Source: C-114 sp963745405 (GTDB lineage Bacteria > Chloroflexota > Limnocylindria > Limnocylindrales > CSP1-4). From it: a stretch of DNA of 64,000 nucleotides. Location: the NCBI GenBank assembly GCA_963745405.1, contig CAVUWY010000003.1, positions 62,001 through 126,000 of the forward strand, read 5' to 3'. Shown here in pieces: positions 19,705 to 29,809 of the stretch; position 1 is the stretch's first letter, and the number at the start of each line of letters is the position of its first letter. Below the pieces are notes generated by a model. It was not told the origin of the DNA and made no database searches. It saw only the letters and a program-made list of their open reading frames with translations. The position numbers and the translations under genes are program-made.

Positions 19705-20313
19705 ATGACCGCCCGACTCCGCTTCGTCGCACTCGGCGATTCGTACACGATCGGGACCGCGGTGCCGATCGTCGACCGGTGGCCGGACCGGCTCGTCGCC
19801 GCTCTCGGCGGCGTGGACGGTCCGCTCGAGCTCGTCGCGAACCTGGCCGTCAACGGCTTCACGTCGACCGACGTGGTCCGCCTGGAACTCCCCGCCGTCG
19901 CGAAGCTCCAGCCAGGGTTCGCCAGCCTGCTCGTCGGGGTAAACGACGTCGTCCGCGCCGTGGGCGAGGACGTGTATCGCTCGAATCTCGCCACGATCCT
20001 CGACGGTCTCGGCCGCCTGCTGCCCACCGACCGGCTCCTCCTCGTGAGCACGCCGGACTACACCGTGACGCCCGCCGGCGCGGACTACGGCGAACTGACT
20101 GCTCGGCGGGCCGCCATCGAGCGTTTCAACGCCGTCCTCGCCGAGGAAGCCGCCGTCCGCCGCCTCGCCCTCGTAGATGTCTTTGACATCTCGACGCGGG
20201 CCGCCGCCGACCGCATGCTCGTCGCCGCCGACGGTCTCCACCCCTCGGGAGCCCAGTACGCCCTCTGGGTCGAACGGCTCGCGCCGGTCGTCGAGCGCCT
20301 CCTCGGCAGCTGA
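19705..20313 (+). CDS. SGNH/GDSL-family hydrolase (esterase/lipase-like)
   Basis: About 202 residues. SGNH blocks: FVALGDSYTIG (block I, nucleophile Ser), NLAVNGFTSTDV (block II Gly), LLVGVNDVVRAVG (block III Asn), and the C-terminal VAADGLHPSGAQYALW with the catalytic Asp/His (block V). Cytosolic, with no signal peptide. The start is uncertain between ATG 19705, which puts block I at the very N-terminus, and ATG 19684. Divergent from the BMP operon. Substrate unknown; likely an acyl ester. Confidence 0.85.
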   Translation: MTARLRFVALGDSYTIGTAVPIVDRWPDRLVAALGGVDGPLELVANLAVNGFTSTDVVRLELPAVAKLQPGFASLLVGVNDVVRAVGEDVYRSNLATILDGLGRLLPTDRLLLVSTPDYTVTPAGADYGELTARRAAIERFNAVLAEEAAVRRLALVDVFDISTRAAADRMLVAADGLHPSGAQYALWVERLAPVVERLLGS

Positions 20314-20400
20314 ACGCCCTTGGCCCGTGCCAGGGCGCGCCGATGACGGGTCCGGTGCATGATGTGACCCAGCCCTTCCCATCGATCGGAGTGCACCGCT

Positions 20401-21265
20401 ATGCCGCGCCTGCAATCGAAGAGCTTCGCCACGCCTGACGGCGTCCGCTCGATGCCGAAGGTGCGGGTCGAGAACGTCACCCTCGACGACGCGACGGTCG
20501 GTCATTGCACCTTCGAGCCGGGCTGGCGCTGGTCGACCGACATGGGGCCGCTCGTGGGCATGACCTCGTGCCAGATGCGCCACGTCGGTTACACGATGTC
20601 CGGTGCCGTCCGGGTCATGATGGACGACGGCGCGACGCTCGACATCGGGCCCGGTACCGTCTTCGAGGTCCCGCCGGGCCACGACAAATGGGTCCTCGGC
20701 GATGAGCCGTGGGTGACGCTCGATTGGGGTGCGACCGGTCGGGCCATGGCGGCCGCTCTCGCCGAGGCAGGCGAGCGGGCGCTCGCAACGGTGATGTTCA
20801 CCGACATCGTCGACTCCACGACCACCCTCGAGCGGATCGGCGACGAGGCGTGGCGGGCACTGCTGGTCGCCCACAATGCCCTGCTTCGAGATGAGTTGAA
20901 CGTGTTCCGTGGCCGTGAGGTCAAGGCGACGGGCGACGGCTTTCTCGCCATCTTCGACAGCGCCTCGCGGGCGGTCCGCTGCGCTGCGACGATGGTCCGC
21001 TCGGCGCATGGGCTCGACATCCGGATCCGGGTGGGCGTCCACACGGGCGAGGTCGATCTCTCCGGCGGCGACGCGCGAGGGCTGGCGGTCCACACCGCCG
21101 CCCGGATCACTCGCCCTGGCGGGTCCCGACGAGGTCATCGTGTCGTCTACCACGAGGGAGCTCCTCGAGGGCTCCGGGTTGAGCCTCGAGGACGCCGGCG
21201 AGCACGAATTGAAGGGCATCTCGGGCGTCCGCCACGTGTTCCGCCTCGTCGACACGACCGGCTAG
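20401..21265 (+). CDS. Cupin-class III nucleotide cyclase fusion, with a frameshift
   Basis: N-terminal cupin domain (about residues 1-120: CTFEPGWRWSTDM, MSGAVRVMMDDGATLDIGPGTVFEVPPGHDKWVLGDEP) followed by an adenylate/guanylate cyclase catalytic domain (ATVMFTDIVDSTTTLERIGD, VKATGDGFLAIFDSA, IRVGVHTGEV, AVHTAARI). The two metal-binding Asp positions (FTDIVDS and TGDGF) are present. One extra base near 21111 breaks the frame in the middle of the cyclase; the other frame continues ALAGPDEVIVSSTTRELL...HELKGISGVRHVFRLV to a stop at 21265. Corrected length about 287 residues. GGAG 9 nt before the ATG. Confidence 0.8.
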
Positions 21266-21352
21266 CAGAGCGTCGCCCGGGCGGACGCCAGACGCCCTTC
21301 GACAGGCCATTAACCGGCCAAAAAAAGAGGCGACGTGCGGGTAGGGACGGCC

Positions 21353-21358
21353 TATCAT
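21353..21358 (+). promoter_or_regulatory. -10 box TATCAT before the 146-residue gene
   Basis: TATCAT, 34 nt upstream of the ATG at 21393, followed by a GAGAGGAGAGG purine-rich Shine-Dalgarno region. Confidence 0.45.
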
Positions 21359-21392
21359 CGCGCCCTATCGCACGGAGAGAGGAGAGGGACAC

Positions 21393-21833
21393 ATGTCGTC
21401 CGATCCACCGCCGTTCAACGAAGACGACCTCTATGACGCCTTCCCGGATAGCGCCAAGGCTGGCTATGGACCCGAGCAGGGGTTCAACGATTGGCGCCGG
21501 ATCAACGATGCGTCGCTGTTCACGAGTGAGGCGCTCCAGGACCCTGTCATCCAGGCGTTCATCAGTGCCCCGATCGCTGTCACTTACGCCCAGTTCAAGA
21601 GCAGCTATCGCGAGTCGGAATACTTCGTCCACAAGCCTCACCGCGCGCTCGGCGGCGGCGTGGAAGGGATCAACGGGTTCGTTCAAGGCATCTCCAACAG
21701 CGATCCCCGGACGCCGATCGGCACGTACGTGATCAATCACGAGCAGACCCTCGCCTTCCACATCACCCGGTCGATCGTGATCAGCACCGACACACAGGCA
21801 GGCCAGATCATCCACAAAGAGCCCGGCCCGTAG
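21393..21833 (+). CDS. Hypothetical protein, 146 residues
   Basis: Not recognised. Soluble and acidic at the N-terminus (SSDPPPFNEDDLYDAFPDSAKAGYGPEQGFNDWRR), with no signal peptide or membrane helix, ending in a hydrophobic beta-like stretch (IGTYVINHEQTLAFHITRSIVISTD). A clear promoter and Shine-Dalgarno support it. Its third-position GC is lower than its neighbours', which suggests acquired DNA. It sits between two nucleotide cyclase genes. Confidence 0.65.
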   Translation: MSSDPPPFNEDDLYDAFPDSAKAGYGPEQGFNDWRRINDASLFTSEALQDPVIQAFISAPIAVTYAQFKSSYRESEYFVHKPHRALGGGVEGINGFVQGISNSDPRTPIGTYVINHEQTLAFHITRSIVISTDTQAGQIIHKEPGP

Positions 21834-21857
21834 GGTCCGTCCCCGCGCTCCCCACGC

Positions 21858-24800
21858 ATGGTCTGCTCGAGCTGCGGTTCACAGAACGCTGAGACCGCCC
21901 GCTACTGTGGGTCGTGCGGGGCGCGCCTCTCGGCCCACTGTCCGGCCTGCGGGTCGGACGTCCCGGCCGGCCTGCCCTTCTGCAACGCGTGCGGCGGACC
22001 GATGCCGCATGCCCGCCGCCCGGACCCGGCGCTCGCCGGGGCGGGATCGGAGCAGTGGCTCCCGTCCGAGCGCCGCCTCGTCTCGGTGCTGTTCGTCGAC
22101 CTCGAGGACTTCACGGCGCTCGCGGAGTCGCTCGACCCGGAGGACGTCCGCAACCTGCAGGCTCGCTACTTCGAGGCCGCCCGTTCCGTGGTAGCCCACT
22201 ACGGCGGGATGCTCGAGAAGTTCATCGGCGATGCCGTCATGGCCGTCTGGGGCGCGCAGGCCGCCCACGAGGACGACGGGGAGCGCGCGGTCCGTGCAGG
22301 ACTCGAGCTCGTGGCCGCGGTCGTCAGGCTCCGCGGGGCATCCGCCGACCAGCCGCTGAGCGCTCGCGCCGCCGTCGGCACCGGCGAGGTCGCCGTCACC
22401 CCCGGGGTCGACGGCCAGGGCCTCGTGGCCGGCGACCTCGTCAACACGGCGGCCCGCCTGCAGGCCGCCGCGCCGTCGGGCGGGGTTCTCGTCGACGACA
22501 CCACCCGGCGCGTCGTCGGCGAGGGGATCGTGTTCACGCCGGCCGGCCCGATGACGCTCCGCGGCAAGAGCCGACCGGTGACGGCCTGGCTCGCCGTCGA
22601 GGTGGCTGCCGAGCGCCCGAAGGGGAGGGCGGCTGGCCACGCCGGTCCATTCATCGGGCGCAGCACCGAGTTCGCCGAACTGGTCGACCTGTTCGAGCGC
22701 ACCGTCGCCGCCCGCCGGAGCCGGATCGTGTCGGTGCTCGGCATCGCCGGGATCGGCAAGAGCCGCCTCGTCTGGGAATTCGAGCGCTATCTCGACGCCC
22801 TGCCCGAGATCCTCGCCCTGCACATCGGCCGCACGCCGTCGTACGGCGACGGGATCACCTTCGCGCCGCTCGCCGAGATGGTCCGGCGGCGGGCCAGGAT
22901 CAGCGAGGGCACCGAGATCGAGCTCGCGACCCGGCAGCTGCGAAGGACGCTCGACGAGCTGGTGCCCGACGAGGTCGAGCGGCGCTGGATCGAACCGCGC
23001 CTCGCGACACTCCTCGCACCGGGCTCGGACGCCTCGTTCGACCGGGACGAGCTCTTCGCGGCCTGGCGGCGCTTCTTCGAGCGCGTCTCCGAGTGGGCGC
23101 CGGCGATCTTCATCTTCGAGGACCTCCAGTGGGCCGATCCGGCGCTCCTCGACTTCATCGATCACCTCTCGACGTGGTCGCGAGCGCATCCGATCCTTAT
23201 CGTCGCCCTCGCCCGGCCCGAGCTGCTCGACCGACGCCCGACCTGGGGTGTCGGCCAGCACAGCTTCACCGCCATCCAGCTCGAGCCGCTGCCCGACGAA
23301 CAGATGGTCGAGCTGCTGCTCGGCCTCGAGCCGGACCTGCCGGCGGGCGTCGTCCGGCGGATCGTCGACCGTGCCGGCGGTGTGCCGCTCTACGGAGTCG
23401 AAGTCCTGCGGATGCTCGTGGACCGTGGTCGTGCGGAGGGCCAGGGTGCCCGCTCGGAGCCGGTCGACACGCTCGACCAGATGCAGATCCCGGACACGCT
23501 GCGCTCCATCGTGTCCGCCCGGATCGACGCGCTCCCACCTGCCGACCGGTCCTGCCTGCTGTCCGCCTCGGTGCTCGGCGGCCGATTCCATCCGGACGCC
23601 CTGGCCGCGATCGGGCATCTCGAACCCGCCAGCGCGCGGGACCGGATCGCCGCGCTCATCCGCCGCGAGCTCGTGACGGTGGACGATGAACCGCGCTCTC
23701 CGGGCCGCGGCCAGATCTCGTTCGTCCAGGACGTGGTCCGCGACGTCGCCTACAGCACCGTCTCACTGCGCGATCGCCGGACCCTGCACCTCGCGGCCGC
23801 CGATCATCTCGAGGCGCTCCATGACGACGAACTGGTGGAGGCCATCGCGGAGCACCTCGTCGCGGCCCACGCCGCTGCGCTCGAGCACGTCGAGGCGCCG
23901 GCGGTCGCGCGACGCGCGGTCGGCAGTCCTGCAGCTTGCCGCCGCGCGGGCACTCGCCCTGCGCGTACCGACCAGGGCTCTCCAGCACCTGCAGCGCGCG
24001 CTCGAGCTCGTGGACGACGACGAGACCCGGGCCGTGCTGTGGCGAGACGCGGCGATCGCCGCCCGGTCGGCCGGTCGGTTCGACCTGGCCGAGCGTTTCC
24101 TCCGCGAGCTGATCGATCGGCAGGAAGCGACCGGCCGGCGTGACGCGGCCGCCCGCAGCCGCGCGCAGCTGGCGAGCCTGCTCCTCGCCACCGAGCGCCA
24201 CGGCTCGGCACTCGGTGACCTCGAGGCGGCGCTCGACGGTGTCGATGACCTCGGGTCGGATGCCGCGAGCGTGGAGTTGAGCGGTCAGCTGGCGCGAGCG
24301 CATGTCCTCGTCGGCGACGACCAGCTGGCGCTCGAATGGGCGGATCGGACCCTGGACGCGTCGGAGCGCCTCAGCCTGCCGGCGGTCGCGGTCGACGCGC
24401 TCATCACCCGAGGGACCGCCCAGATGCGTCTCGGCAACGACGTCGCCGGCCTCGACGACCTCCACCATGCGATCGCGGATGCGCAGGGCCTTGGTCTCAT
24501 CGGCGCGGAGTTGCGGGCGAGGAACAATCTCGCCTGGCTGATAGCGCCGGACGATCCTCGGTCGACGATGGCGACCGCCCGCGACGGGCTCGAGCTGGCC
24601 ACCCGGATGGGGGTCGGCGACATGGCCCTGCAGCTCGCCGAAGTGGTTTCCAGGGTCGCGATCGATACCGGCGACTGGGACGCGGCGATGGCGGTCCTCG
24701 ATGAGGTCCGCGATCGCCCCAAGGCGCCGGCCCATCGCATCGGGTTCGCCGTCAACGAAGCGACCTTGCGGGCCCTGCGTGGGGACCCGGCTGCGGCGAG

Positions 24801-25356
24801 CCTGCTCGACGCACTCGAGCCGCTCGACCCAGACACGGACCCCCAGATCCTGGCGGCGATCGGACAGGCGCGGGCCTGGCTCGCGTTCGTCGACGGCCGG
24901 TTCGACGAAGCCGGACGGCTGGCCGAGTCGGCCGGAGATCGCTCGCTCGGGGCGGAGCGCCACGCCGCCCTCGTCCTCGCCGCCCGTGCGGCGCTCTGGC
25001 TCGGGGACCGGGCCCGGGTCGAGGCGTTGACCGTCCGCCTCGACGAGATGCAGATGCACGGCCGCGCGGTCTCTGCCGCCGAGATGACGCTGCGAGCCGG
25101 TGCCGCCGCGCTGGCGGAACGGGCGGGCGCAGGTGAGATGTACGACCGGGCCATCGCATCCTGGCGGTCGCTCCGCCTCCCGCTGCACCTGGCCCTGTGC
25201 CTCGCCGAGCGGCGACGGCTGCTGTCATCCGCCTCCGATGACGGCCCGGCGCTCGGTGGCGAGGAGGCCGAGGCGATCCTCGGCGATCTCGGCGCGCGCG
25301 GCCTGCTCCGCGCGATAGGGCCGACCGCGGCCGTCGAAGGCAGCGCGCGCGCCTGA
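21858..25356 (+). CDS. Zinc-ribbon / class III cyclase / AAA-type ATPase / TPR signalling protein, with a frameshift
   Basis: About 1,165 residues after correction. Order: two CxxC zinc ribbons (CSSCGSQNAETARYCGSCG, CPACG...CNACG, residues 1-50); nucleotide cyclase domain (LVSVLFVDLEDFTALAESLD, FIGDAVMAVWGA, GDLVNTAARLQ; about 70-240); STAND/ORC-like ATPase with Walker A GIAGIGKSR and Walker B IFIFEDLQWADPA (about 265-600); then a long alpha-helical TPR-like region. The frame breaks near 23915-23925, between ALEHVEAPAVARRAV and VLQLAAARALALRVPTRAL; deleting one base joins them. The first metal-binding Asp of the cyclase is present. Probably a cytosolic signal integrator; substrate and signal unknown. 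Confidence 0.82.
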
Positions 25357-25565
25357 CCGAGACGCGGTCAGGGTCGGCTGAAGATGGCCGGCAGCTTCCC
25401 ATCCGGCTGGTGGCGGAAGGGCGGCGCAAGGTCGGCCTGATCATCGACGACGAGCTGCCAGTTCCGTGGGTCGCCCGGTCGCCGACTGTCACCCAGTGAG
25501 GAGAGGACATCCGGCTCTGGCGGTCGAGGAAGCTTGAGCGCACACTTGGGCGGCAAGGAGATCGC

Positions 25566-25970
25566 ATGACACTCGCTCAAAGCCGGCAGACGACCAAGCC
25601 CTTCAACGAGGACATCCTCGCCAGAACGAAGCGCAACTCGTTCTTTCGCGAGGTCGTTGCGACGGGTCCGCACGCCCAGATCGTCGTGATGTGCATCCCG
25701 CCGGCGGGCGAGATCGGTGCGGAGGTGCACGACGACGTGGACCAGGTCCTCGTTTTCGTCGAAGGCGATGGCTTCGCCATCCTCGAGGGCCAGCGAAGCC
25801 GAGTGTCGCCCGGTCGCCTCGTCCTTGTCGCGGCCGGGACGCGTCACAACATCGTCAACGAAGGCTCGGTCGACCTAAAGCTCTACACGGTCTACACCGC
25901 GCGGAAGCACGCGTCCGGCACGATCCACCGGACCAAGGCCGAGGCCGATGCCGACGAAGGGCACCACTGA
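25566..25970 (+). CDS. Cupin-domain protein
   Basis: 134-residue single-domain cupin: the first cupin motif is modified (EVHDDVDQVLVFVEGDGFAILEG) and the second is VAAGTRHNIVNEGSVDLKLYTVY. The metal ligands are His/Asp/Glu in motif 1 and His in motif 2. AAGGAG lies 5 nt before the ATG. Members of this group are often called mannose-6-phosphate isomerase-like, but that activity cannot be assumed. Its upstream gap (25357-25565) contains, on the minus strand, an open stretch that reads like the C-terminus of a lost gene. Confidence 0.8.
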   Translation: MTLAQSRQTTKPFNEDILARTKRNSFFREVVATGPHAQIVVMCIPPAGEIGAEVHDDVDQVLVFVEGDGFAILEGQRSRVSPGRLVLVAAGTRHNIVNEGSVDLKLYTVYTARKHASGTIHRTKAEADADEGHH

Positions 25971-26053
25971 GTCACTGCCCGGGCCGAGTCGTCACCGCAC
26001 GGACCCTGATTTCGTCCTCGCGACCAACGGGACGGCGCGGGGGTTTCAGCGTC

Positions 26054-26155
26054 TACCATGGCCGTCCGGGTGCCGGTACACCTAAGCCATCGATTCGGCG
26101 ACGGATCTCGGGATTTCTGACGGGGCCGCCGATAGGTTGGGAGTTCGCGCACGGA
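26054..26155 (+). repeat. Degraded dnaE-leader-like repeat, copy A
   Basis: TACCAT (26054-26059), a GTG 10 nt later opening a 16-codon frame that ends RDF-stop at 26120, then a diverged copy (26128-26155) of the terminal motif, here ATAGGTTGGGAGTTCGCGCA. The TCGGGATTTC stretch matches TCGAGATTTC of copy C. It is the most degraded of the set; see copies at 33535, 40460 and the real dnaE start. Confidence 0.45.
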
Positions 26156-26178
26156 TCGATGCTGATGCGTGTCGGCGG

Positions 26179-27000
26179 CTATGTCGGGCCGGGACTCATC
26201 TCGCCTGCCGAGCCCACCCGCTCGGCCACGAAGTCCCCCCACGTCGTTCGGCCCACGCCGCGGTCGGGGGTCAGGTTCGCGCCCGCCCGGACGGCCGCGG
26301 CCGACCCGCCGATCGTCGGGACCGACACGATCAGTCGATGCCGGTGGGTGGCCTGCAGGTAGATGCGGATCAGCTCGCCCATGCCGAGCACCTGCGGCCC
26401 GCCGATCTCAGGGACCAAGCCAGCTGGTTCGTCGAGCGCCAGCTCGGCGAGCCGCGCCGCGACCTCGCGGGCGTCGATCGGCTGGAACCGGAAGCCGCTC
26501 GGGACAGGGATCACGGGCAGCTTCGCCATTCCCCGTGCGACGGACAGGAACGACTGCTGGAACTGGGTCGCGCGGAGCGTGGTCCAGGGGATGCCCGATC
26601 CGGCCACGACCTGCTCCGCGGCCAGCTTCGACCCGAAGTAGCCGAACATCGCGCGGTCGAGCCGGCTCCGGACCGGGATCCGGTCCGCGCCGACGACGGA
26701 GATGTAGACGAGATGCCGAGCCCCAGCCCGCGCTGCTGCGCGAATCAGGTTCCGGGTCGTGGCGTCGTCGCCGACCCGCGCGCCGGCGCAATGCACGATG
26801 ACCTCGATGCCCTCGAGAGCCGCCTCGAGCCCAGCGCCGGAGGCCAGGTCGCCCGTCATGAACGCGACGGCCGCGTCGGCCTCGGCGGCACCGCCGTGCC
26901 GGCTGAGGACGCGGACGGCCCGATGCGCCTCCCGGAGACTGGTAACGACGAGCCGGCCCAGGGTGCCCGTGCCCCCGGTGACAAGGATCTGCCTGTCCAT
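26179..27000 (-). CDS. NAD(P)-binding SDR-family oxidoreductase/epimerase (NmrA-like atypical SDR)
   Basis: 273 residues. Rossmann start MDRQILVTGGTGTLGRLVV, then VRVLSR, VAFMTGDLASG, VIVHCAG, HLVYISVVGAD; the canonical YxxxK is replaced by YFGSKLAAEQVV. The C-terminal half has FRFQPIDAREVAARLAEL, a pattern common in atypical, NmrA-like SDRs that bind but may not reduce. Divergent from an ECF41-type sigma factor, a known pairing in which the sigma factor drives the oxidoreductase or epimerase gene. The minus strand has TGTCACC at 27047-27053, close to the published ECF41 -35 element TGTCACA, but no matching CGTC -10. Confidence 0.82.
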   Translation of the reverse strand: MDRQILVTGGTGTLGRLVVTSLREAHRAVRVLSRHGGAAEADAAVAFMTGDLASGAGLEAALEGIEVIVHCAGARVGDDATTRNLIRAAARAGARHLVYISVVGADRIPVRSRLDRAMFGYFGSKLAAEQVVAGSGIPWTTLRATQFQQSFLSVARGMAKLPVIPVPSGFRFQPIDAREVAARLAELALDEPAGLVPEIGGPQVLGMGELIRIYLQATHRHRLIVSVPTIGGSAAAVRAGANLTPDRGVGRTTWGDFVAERVGSAGEMSPGPT

Positions 27001-27078
27001 GGGTACGCTCCTTCGGTCACATGGTTCGGCCCAGGCGGGTCAATGGGGTGACACCCCCGAACGGAGGAACGTGACCGA

Positions 27079-27981
27079 GTGGACGAGCAGCGGTTGCTCG
27101 CAGAGCGATTCGAGGCCCACCGCGGTCGGCTGCGTGGGATCGCCTTCCGGATGCTCGGCTCGCCCGCGGAGGCCGATGATGCTGTCCAGGAAGCCTGGAT
27201 CCGGATCAGCCGGACTGACGAGAGCGAGATCGACAACCTCGGCGCGTGGCTGACGACGGTTGTCGCGCGGGTCTGCCTCAACATGCTCCGCGCACGCAAG
27301 GCGCGTCACGAGGACTACCCACCCGGCCGCGTGCCCGACCCGATCGTCGATCGCCCCGACGGGATGGATCCCGAGCACGAGGCCCTCCTCGGCGATTCGG
27401 TCGGCCTGGCGCTCCTCGTGCTGCTTGAGACGCTCGCCCCCGCCGAGCGAGTGGCGTTCGTCCTGCACGACGTGTTTGCCCTGCCGTTCGAGGAGATCGC
27501 GCCGATCCTCGGCCGTACCCCGACCGCTACCCGGCAGCTGGCGAGCCGGGCCCGGCGGCGCGTCCGGGGGGTCGCCACGGCTCCTGATCGCGACCTGCGC
27601 GCCCAGCAAACGGTGGTCGATGCGTTCATCGCCGCCGTCCGCAGCGGCGACTTCGAGGGCCTGATCGCCGTGCTCGACCCGGACGTCGTTCTGCGAGCGG
27701 ACGGCGGCGCACGCTGGCTGGGAGCCACCCGGGAGATCCGCGGAGCCGAGATGGTGGCGCGATCGGCTCTCACGATCACGCGACGTCTGACCGGCTTCGA
27801 GGTCCGGCAGGCACTCGTCAACGGCACAGCCGGCATCGTCTCCCGCGATGAGCACGGTGAACCGTTCTCGGTGATGGGCTTCACGGTCCACGGCGGCAGG
27901 ATCCTCGAGATCGACGTGCTCGCTGACCCCGAACGCCTGGGTCGGCTCGATCTGACTCGTCTCGGTCCGGCGGTCTCCTGA
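27079..27981 (+). CDS. ECF41-type RNA polymerase sigma factor with C-terminal SnoaL-like domain
   Basis: 300 residues from GTG 27079. Sigma region 2 (FEAHRGRLRGIAFRMLGSPAEADDAVQEAWIRI, residues 8-40) and region 4 (LAPAERVAFVLHDVFALPFEEIAPILGRTPTATRQLASRARRRVR), then about 120 residues of SnoaL/NTF2-like domain (VVDAFIAAVRSGDFEGLIAVLDPDVVLRADGG). In ECF41 factors this C-terminal domain replaces an anti-sigma factor and controls activity. GGAGG lies 11 nt upstream of the start. Divergent from the SDR gene, its probable target. Confidence 0.88.
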   Translation: MDEQRLLAERFEAHRGRLRGIAFRMLGSPAEADDAVQEAWIRISRTDESEIDNLGAWLTTVVARVCLNMLRARKARHEDYPPGRVPDPIVDRPDGMDPEHEALLGDSVGLALLVLLETLAPAERVAFVLHDVFALPFEEIAPILGRTPTATRQLASRARRRVRGVATAPDRDLRAQQTVVDAFIAAVRSGDFEGLIAVLDPDVVLRADGGARWLGATREIRGAEMVARSALTITRRLTGFEVRQALVNGTAGIVSRDEHGEPFSVMGFTVHGGRILEIDVLADPERLGRLDLTRLGPAVS

Positions 27982-28040
27982 TGGACCGGGTCCGGGTTCT
28001 CGTCGCCGGGCTACCCCTGACCTCCCGTGACGACGCGCGA

Positions 28041-28952
28041 TCAGTCGGCGTCGAGCAGCTCGAGTACCGGAGCCATCGCCTCGAGCGCGGCCAGCGTCCG
28101 TGGCCAGAGCAGGATCTCGACCTGGGTGAAGCCCCCGGCGCGGAACGCCCGGAGCCCGGCGGCGATCTCCTCGGCCGAGCCGCGGAGGGGGATCGCCATC
28201 GCATCGGCCGCTCCGGTGACCTTGGTCGGCTCGACGAAGATGCCCGCGGACCGACCGATCGAAGCAGGATCCCGGCCGACCTCCAGACAGGCCGCTTCGA
28301 GCTCGGCCAGCCGCGGCGCGAACTCGGCGAGATGGCTGTCCTCCTGGACGTACCAGCTCCAGATGTCGGCGTGCCGGGCTGCCAGGCGGAGCATCTTCGG
28401 ACCCCCGGCACCGACCATGATCGGGATGCGGCCGGGGCGCGGACCGACGGGTCGCTGCGCCAGGTCGCGAGCCGCGTGGTACGTGCCCTCGAAGTCCGCC
28501 CGGCCCGTCCGCAGGAGGGGCACGATGATCTCGAGCGCCTCCTCGAAGCGGCCGATCACATGGTCCTCGGGCAGCCCGAACGCGTGGGCCTGCTTGCCCG
28601 CGTGGCCGGAACCGAGCCCGAAGACGAACCGCCCGCCGCTGATCTCGTCCAGTGTCTCGACCGCCTTGGCGGTGATCGCGGGATTCCGGTGCAGGGCGGA
28701 CAGGATCCAGGTACCGACCTTCACTCGTGAGGTCGCGGCGGCCACCGCCCCGGTCATCGCGACGCTCTCCCACCAGCCGTGGATCGAGCCGTCGGCCCGG
28801 CGCCACAGCAGCTCGTCCGGGAGCCAGACGGTGTCGAACCCCATCGACTCGGCCCGGAGTGCCAGCTGACGGATCTCGACCCAGCGCGGGGTCGAGCCGT
28901 CCGTCCAGGCTTCCTCCAATGGGAGCACGAGTCCGAGTTCGATGTTCCGCAT
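28041..28952 (-). CDS. LLM-class F420/FMN-dependent oxidoreductase
   Basis: 303-residue luciferase-like monooxygenase-fold enzyme. Motifs: IELGLVLPLE at the first strand, ESMGFDTVWLPDELLW, VKVGTWILSALHRNPAITAKAVETLDEISGGRFVFGLGSGH, and PRPGRIPIMVGAGGPKMLRLAARHADIWSWY. The pattern fits F420-dependent reductases common in Actinobacteria and Chloroflexota; cofactor choice cannot be proven. AGGAGG lies 5 nt before the ATG. Convergent with the sigma factor gene. Confidence 0.88.
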   Translation of the reverse strand: MRNIELGLVLPLEEAWTDGSTPRWVEIRQLALRAESMGFDTVWLPDELLWRRADGSIHGWWESVAMTGAVAAATSRVKVGTWILSALHRNPAITAKAVETLDEISGGRFVFGLGSGHAGKQAHAFGLPEDHVIGRFEEALEIIVPLLRTGRADFEGTYHAARDLAQRPVGPRPGRIPIMVGAGGPKMLRLAARHADIWSWYVQEDSHLAEFAPRLAELEAACLEVGRDPASIGRSAGIFVEPTKVTGAADAMAIPLRGSAEEIAAGLRAFRAGGFTQVEILLWPRTLAALEAMAPVLELLDAD

Positions 28953-29050
28953 GGAACCTCCTGGCTGCTCGTCACCTCGTCAGCGACGGAACGGGTTCTC
29001 GATCCGTACGCCGCCGATCGTCCGACCGTGCTGGAGATCCTCACTGATGA

Positions 29051-29809
29051 TCAGCTCGGGTCCGCTTCGCCCGGCGGGGCCCTGCGCGCCCGCGGGAGCG
29101 GTGGCCCGACGAGGCGAGCGTACTCGTCGCGGATGAATTCGTAGCATTCGCACGTTGCGCCTTCGAGCCCGGCTCGATCGATGATCCGAATGAAGCCTCG
29201 GCGGTAGACGACCAAGCCTCGCGCGCTCAAGTCGGACGCCACCGCTGACACGGTCTGGCGGCGCACCCCGAGCATCAGCGCCATGAACTCGTGGGTCAGT
29301 GCGAACTCGTCTTGCGCGACGCGGTCGTCCATCTCGAGGAGCCATCGGGCCGCCCGGGCTTCCACGGGATGGAATCGCTCGCATCCGATGCTCTGACCGC
29401 GAGTCTCCAGAACAGCCTGGGTGTATCGGTGGAGCACGGTGAGGAGCGCCGTGTTCCCGTCGACCTCGGCTCGGAACCGATCGGCGGTCATGCGCAGAAA
29501 GGTTCCCGGCGCCTGACAGATCGCCTCCATGGGATGGGTAACGGCACCCAGATAGACACCCAGGCCCACCATGCCGTCACTGCCGACCAGGTTGACCGCC
29601 ACGGTCGAGCCGTCGCGCATCTGCTGGAGCACCGACAGCACCCCGGTCTCCGGGAAGTAGACATGCCGGATCGGTCGGTCAGGCCTCATGACCCTCGCGT
29701 GGTCCTTCAGCTCGACTGACTCGAGGCCCGCCCGTAGTTGTGCCTCGGCCGCCGAGTCTGCGGTTCGGAGCGCCGCGAGGAGTCGGTTCCGGGTCGGGAG
29801 GAAGTCCAC
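29051..29809 (-). CDS. Crp/Fnr-family transcription regulator
   Basis: 252 residues: cyclic-nucleotide-binding-like beta barrel (VMRPDRPIRHVYFPETGVLSVLQQMRDGSTVAVNLVGSDGMVGLG, about 40-100), dimer helix (LHRYTQAVLETRGQSIGCERFHPVEARAARWLL) and a winged helix-turn-helix (LTHEFMALMLGVRRQTVSAVASDLSARGLVVYRRGFIRIID). The cNMP phosphate-binding RxA pattern is absent and no Fe-S cysteine cluster is visible, so it may sense something other than cAMP or oxygen. Divergent from the DUF4386 membrane gene. Confidence 0.87.
   Translation of the reverse strand: MDFLPTRNRLLAALRTADSAAEAQLRAGLESVELKDHARVMRPDRPIRHVYFPETGVLSVLQQMRDGSTVAVNLVGSDGMVGLGVYLGAVTHPMEAICQAPGTFLRMTADRFRAEVDGNTALLTVLHRYTQAVLETRGQSIGCERFHPVEARAARWLLEMDDRVAQDEFALTHEFMALMLGVRRQTVSAVASDLSARGLVVYRRGFIRIIDRAGLEGATCECYEFIRDEYARLVGPPLPRARRAPPGEADPS

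Noticed and set aside
25368..25520. A minus-strand gene before the cupin gene
   Set aside because: The stretch GDPRNWQLVVDDQADL reads like protein but no start or family supports it; it may be a remnant.
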